Source of the DNA: Streptomyces sp. R41
Lineage (GTDB): Bacteria > Actinomycetota > Actinomycetes > Streptomycetales > Streptomycetaceae
Length of the DNA stretch: 64,000 bases
Direction: 5' to 3'
Assembly (NCBI RefSeq): GCF_041053055.1
Contig: NZ_CP163443.1
Coordinates: 9,841,001 to 9,905,000 of the forward strand
The position numbers and the translations under genes were made by a program. The notes under the pieces were generated by a model that saw only the letters and a list, made by a program, of their open reading frames with translations, did no database searches and had not been told where the DNA came from. Of this stretch, positions 61,931 to 64,000 are shown piece by piece; the stretch's first letter is position 1; every line of letters starts with the position of its first letter.

Positions 61931-62656
61931 ATGGGTGACCGTCACACCTGGACGGCCGCGCCCGCCGCGGCGGAACGTGCCCGCTCGGTGCTCGCCGCGG
62001 CATGGTCCTGCGCGGTGACCGCCGAGGGCGGCCGGGAGGAGTTCGTCGGCGCGCACACCGTCGCCGCGGACGGCCGGGTGCTCCTGCACGTGCCGGAGGA
62101 CAGCGTGCTGCTCGCGACGGCGATCTGCGCACCGCGCGGCGAGCCGTCCGCCGTCCTCGAGTTCGCCGACGTCGCGCCCGTTCCGCTGCGCAACCGGATT
62201 CGCGCCCGGCTGTGGCTCGCCGGCTGGTTCGTCCCCGAGGACGGGCACCTGGCGTTCCGGCCGACGCGTGCGGTGCTGCGCCAACCGTCCGGGACGGTCG
62301 TGCTCGACCTCGACGAGTTCGCCGACGCCCGGCCCGACCCGCTCGCGACGGCCGAGGCCACACTGCTGACCCACCTCGCCGATGCCCACCCCGACGCGGT
62401 CGAGCGGCTCACCCGCCTCGTCGAACCGGACAGCCTGCACGGCGCGGTGCGCGTCCAGCCCCTCGCCGTAGACCGCCACGGCCTCACCCTGCGCATCGAG
62501 CGGGCGCGCGGCAACGGCGACGTACGACTGCCCTTCCACTCACCAGCCGACGATGTCGCCGAGCTCACGGAACGCATGCACGTCCTGCTCACGCAGGCCG
62601 GCTCCACCGCCTGCCCCCGTGCCCTACAGCGGCAGCGCACAGACGGCGACGGGTGA
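61931..62656 (+). CDS. DUF2470 protein, iron-regulated (HugZ-like)
   Basis: 241 residues from ATG 61931, with AAGGAGGAATCTG before it; 19 further in-frame codons upstream would run through the iron box and are rejected. A split-barrel N-terminus (RVLLHVPEDSVLLATAICAP) is followed by the DUF2470 domain (about 110-220, with DAVERLTRLVEPDSLHGAVR). DUF2470 occurs in HugZ-type heme oxygenases and in chlorophyll-linked proteins. Under an iron box, a role in heme or siderophore iron use is likely. It converges with the lactonase gene, overlapping 33 bp. Confidence 0.82.
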   Translation: MGDRHTWTAAPAAAERARSVLAAAWSCAVTAEGGREEFVGAHTVAADGRVLLHVPEDSVLLATAICAPRGEPSAVLEFADVAPVPLRNRIRARLWLAGWFVPEDGHLAFRPTRAVLRQPSGTVVLDLDEFADARPDPLATAEATLLTHLADAHPDAVERLTRLVEPDSLHGAVRVQPLAVDRHGLTLRIERARGNGDVRLPFHSPADDVAELTERMHVLLTQAGSTACPRALQRQRTDGDG

Positions 62657-63856
62657 GGCGAACGGCTCGCCCGCTAGCAGGAGTTCGCCGCTCTTGCCGT
62701 CGACATGGAAGACGCTGACCGTGCTCGACTTCTGGTTGGCGGCGAACAGCAGCCGCCCGTCCGGGGAGAACGCGATGTGGCGCGGGAAGTCGCCGCCCAC
62801 CGGCACGGTGTCCAGGAGCCTCAGGCGGGCGCCGTCCGCCTCGATCGCGTAGCGCGTCAGGCTGTTGTGCCCGCGGTTGGCGAGATAGGCGTACGACCCG
62901 TTCGACGTCACCAGGATCTGTGCCGGGTAACTCGTGCCCGCACCCGTGCCCGTGGACTGCGCCGGGCCCGGAGTGAGCCGCCCGGTCGCCGGGTCGTAGG
63001 CGCAGACGGCCACGGTGTTGTCGACCTCGTTGGCGAGGTAGGCGTAGCGGCCGCCGGGGTGGAACGTGAGATGGCGCGGGCCGGCGCCCGGCCGCGTATG
63101 CGCCTGGGAGACCTCCGTGAGCGTGCCCTTGGACTGGTCGAGGCGGTAGCTGTAGACGGTGTCGGTGCCCAGGTCGACGGCGAGCACATGGCCGGCGTCG
63201 GGGCTGGTGATGAACTGGTGGGCATGCGGGCCCTGTTGGCCCGGGCCGGGCGCGGGGCTGGAGTGCGTGACGAGATCAGTGCGCTCGCCGAGCGCGCCCG
63301 AGGCGTCGATGGGGTGCACGGCCACGCTGCCCGAGCCGTAGTTCGCGCTCAGCAGCCAGCGCCCGCTCGGATGCACGGACAGATGGCAGGGGGCCGCGCC
63401 TCCGGTGCCGCGCGTGCCGAGCACCTTGTTCTTCGGCAGCCCTACGGCCGTCACACCGCCCTCCTCCCGCTCGTCGACGGCGTACAGCGTGCGGCCGTCC
63501 GGATGCAGCGCGAGATACGACGGGTCGCCGACGCCCGTGATGGTGCCGGCGGCGGTGATCCCGCCCGTCGTGGGGTCGTAGCCGGCGAGGCCGATGCCGG
63601 TGCCGCCGCCGTCGACCGAGGTGTACGTGCCGAGGAAGAGCGGGCGTGGTCCGGAGCGGTGGGCGGGGGACGGGGAGGAGCCGGTTGTGGGAGCTGTAGG
63701 CGTTGTCGGTGTCGTGGAGGCGACTGCGCGGTCCGCCCGGGGCGTGGCCGGTGCCGGGACCGTCGTCACCGCGACGGCTCCCGCAAGCACCCCGACGAAG
63801 CGGCGCCTGGTCCAGCCGCCGCCCGGGCCTCGCGCCGGGTCTGCACCACTGCTCAT
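62624..63856 (-). CDS. Tat-exported lactonase-family beta-propeller
   Basis: 410 residues from ATG 63856, after GAGGTG. A Tat signal (WTRRRFVGVLAGAVAVTTVP) and a Pro/Thr-rich linker lead into a seven-bladed lactonase propeller: GDPSYLALHPDGRTLYAVDE, HLSVHPSGRWLLSANYGSGS, FPRHIAFSPDGRLLFAANQK. The family includes 6-phosphogluconolactonase-like proteins, but an exported form acts on other substrates. The leader run of Thr and Pro (TTPTTPTAPTTGSSPSP) is a flexible spacer. Confidence 0.9.
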   Translation of the reverse strand: MSSGADPARGPGGGWTRRRFVGVLAGAVAVTTVPAPATPRADRAVASTTPTTPTAPTTGSSPSPAHRSGPRPLFLGTYTSVDGGGTGIGLAGYDPTTGGITAAGTITGVGDPSYLALHPDGRTLYAVDEREEGGVTAVGLPKNKVLGTRGTGGAAPCHLSVHPSGRWLLSANYGSGSVAVHPIDASGALGERTDLVTHSSPAPGPGQQGPHAHQFITSPDAGHVLAVDLGTDTVYSYRLDQSKGTLTEVSQAHTRPGAGPRHLTFHPGGRYAYLANEVDNTVAVCAYDPATGRLTPGPAQSTGTGAGTSYPAQILVTSNGSYAYLANRGHNSLTRYAIEADGARLRLLDTVPVGGDFPRHIAFSPDGRLLFAANQKSSTVSVFHVDGKSGELLLAGEPFASPVAVCALPL

Positions 63857-63932
63857 GCCTGCACCTCGGGTGTCGGTTGCCTCAGCTGTGACAGCCACCT
63901 TGACGTGTGACACCCGTGGAGTGCAAGAACGG

Positions 63933-63966
63933 CAACAGCCGTTGCGTACGGTGCAACGGCTGGTTG
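63933..63966 (-). terminator. Hairpin terminator for a gene entering from the right
   Basis: CAAC-AGCCGTTGC pairs with GCAACGGCT-g-GTTG around a 7-nt loop, a 13-bp stem with one bulge. It lies 4 bp past the stop of the partial minus-strand gene at 63971 and before the lactonase start region. Confidence 0.65.
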
Positions 63967-63970
63967 TCGG

Positions 63971-64000
63971 TTACCAGTCACCGTCCTCGACCGGTTTGCC
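63971..64000 (-). CDS. C-terminal ten codons of a gene beyond the right edge
   Basis: The minus strand reads GKPVEDGDW then TAA at 63971-63973, directly followed by a terminator-like hairpin. Nine residues do not allow a family call. It depends on the hairpin and frame being real. Confidence 0.35.
   Translation of the reverse strand, partial: GKPVEDGDW

Noticed and set aside
1..64000. tRNA, rRNA or replication origin
   Set aside because: I saw no cloverleaf with a GTTCRA T-loop, no rRNA segment and no DnaA-box cluster. A scan with tRNAscan-SE would settle the tRNA point.

Overview
The window is high-GC actinobacterial DNA, most likely from a Streptomyces chromosome arm. The clues are strong G/C bias at third codon positions, many GTG starts, Tat signal peptides, a DasR-type (dre) box before a chitinase, a DmdR/IdeR-type iron box, a SigB-type sigma factor, ANTAR and ECF41-like regulators, and TetR/LysR/LacI regulators beside divergent targets.

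Left part (1-24.5 kb) is accessory and partly decayed. It has a partial flavin oxidoreductase, an aldo/keto reductase with a divergent TetR regulator, a secreted GH18 chitinase, an RHH antitoxin with a Fic-like toxin, CspA, a vancomycin-type glycosyltransferase, an IS5-type element, a PAS-GAF-PP2C phosphatase, a PIG-L deacetylase, a methyltransferase, a VOC protein, an MFS/LysR pair and a GNAT enzyme. Between them lie remnants: a frameshifted hypothetical gene (4961-5855), a pentapeptide-repeat gene (about 7144-7660), a truncated RibD-like reductase, an internally deleted transposase (18055-18596), an istB tail (22160-22336) and a broken DEDDh exonuclease (23281-23706).

Middle (24.5-33.8 kb): a SigB-family sigma factor, an ANTAR protein, a MacB-like ABC pair, and an OpuC/ProU-like osmolyte importer. 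The importer's permeases and binding protein (28654-30934) are separated from its CBS-domain ATPase (32608-33762) by two unknown genes.

Core (33.8-52.8 kb): a compact L-rhamnose system. A secreted GH78 rhamnosidase and a secreted beta-propeller protein with a PL24/PL25-like catalytic residue pattern would release rhamnose. The RhaT-P-Q-S ABC importer brings it in. RhaM, RhaI, RhaB and the fused RhaD aldolase/dehydrogenase convert it to DHAP and L-lactate. LutABC, directly downstream on the same strand, would oxidise the lactate to pyruvate. A LacI regulator ends the divergent operon, and TTGAAA-NN-TTTCAA-like operators lie before both operons and the rhamnosidase.

Right part (52.8-64 kb): an S33 hydrolase, an enoyl-CoA hydratase behind a perfect hairpin/operator, an ECF41-like sigma factor, a DECR-type SDR, a class C-type serine hydrolase, a Cys-rich/pentapeptide protein, a CYP102-type P450 with a divergent TetR and an 18-bp-arm operator, an iron-box-controlled DUF2470 protein and a Tat lactonase. 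Between 58351 and 58637 lies a nearly G-free, AT-rich insert flanked by a 21-bp direct repeat, which looks like an assembly artefact or a very recent insertion.
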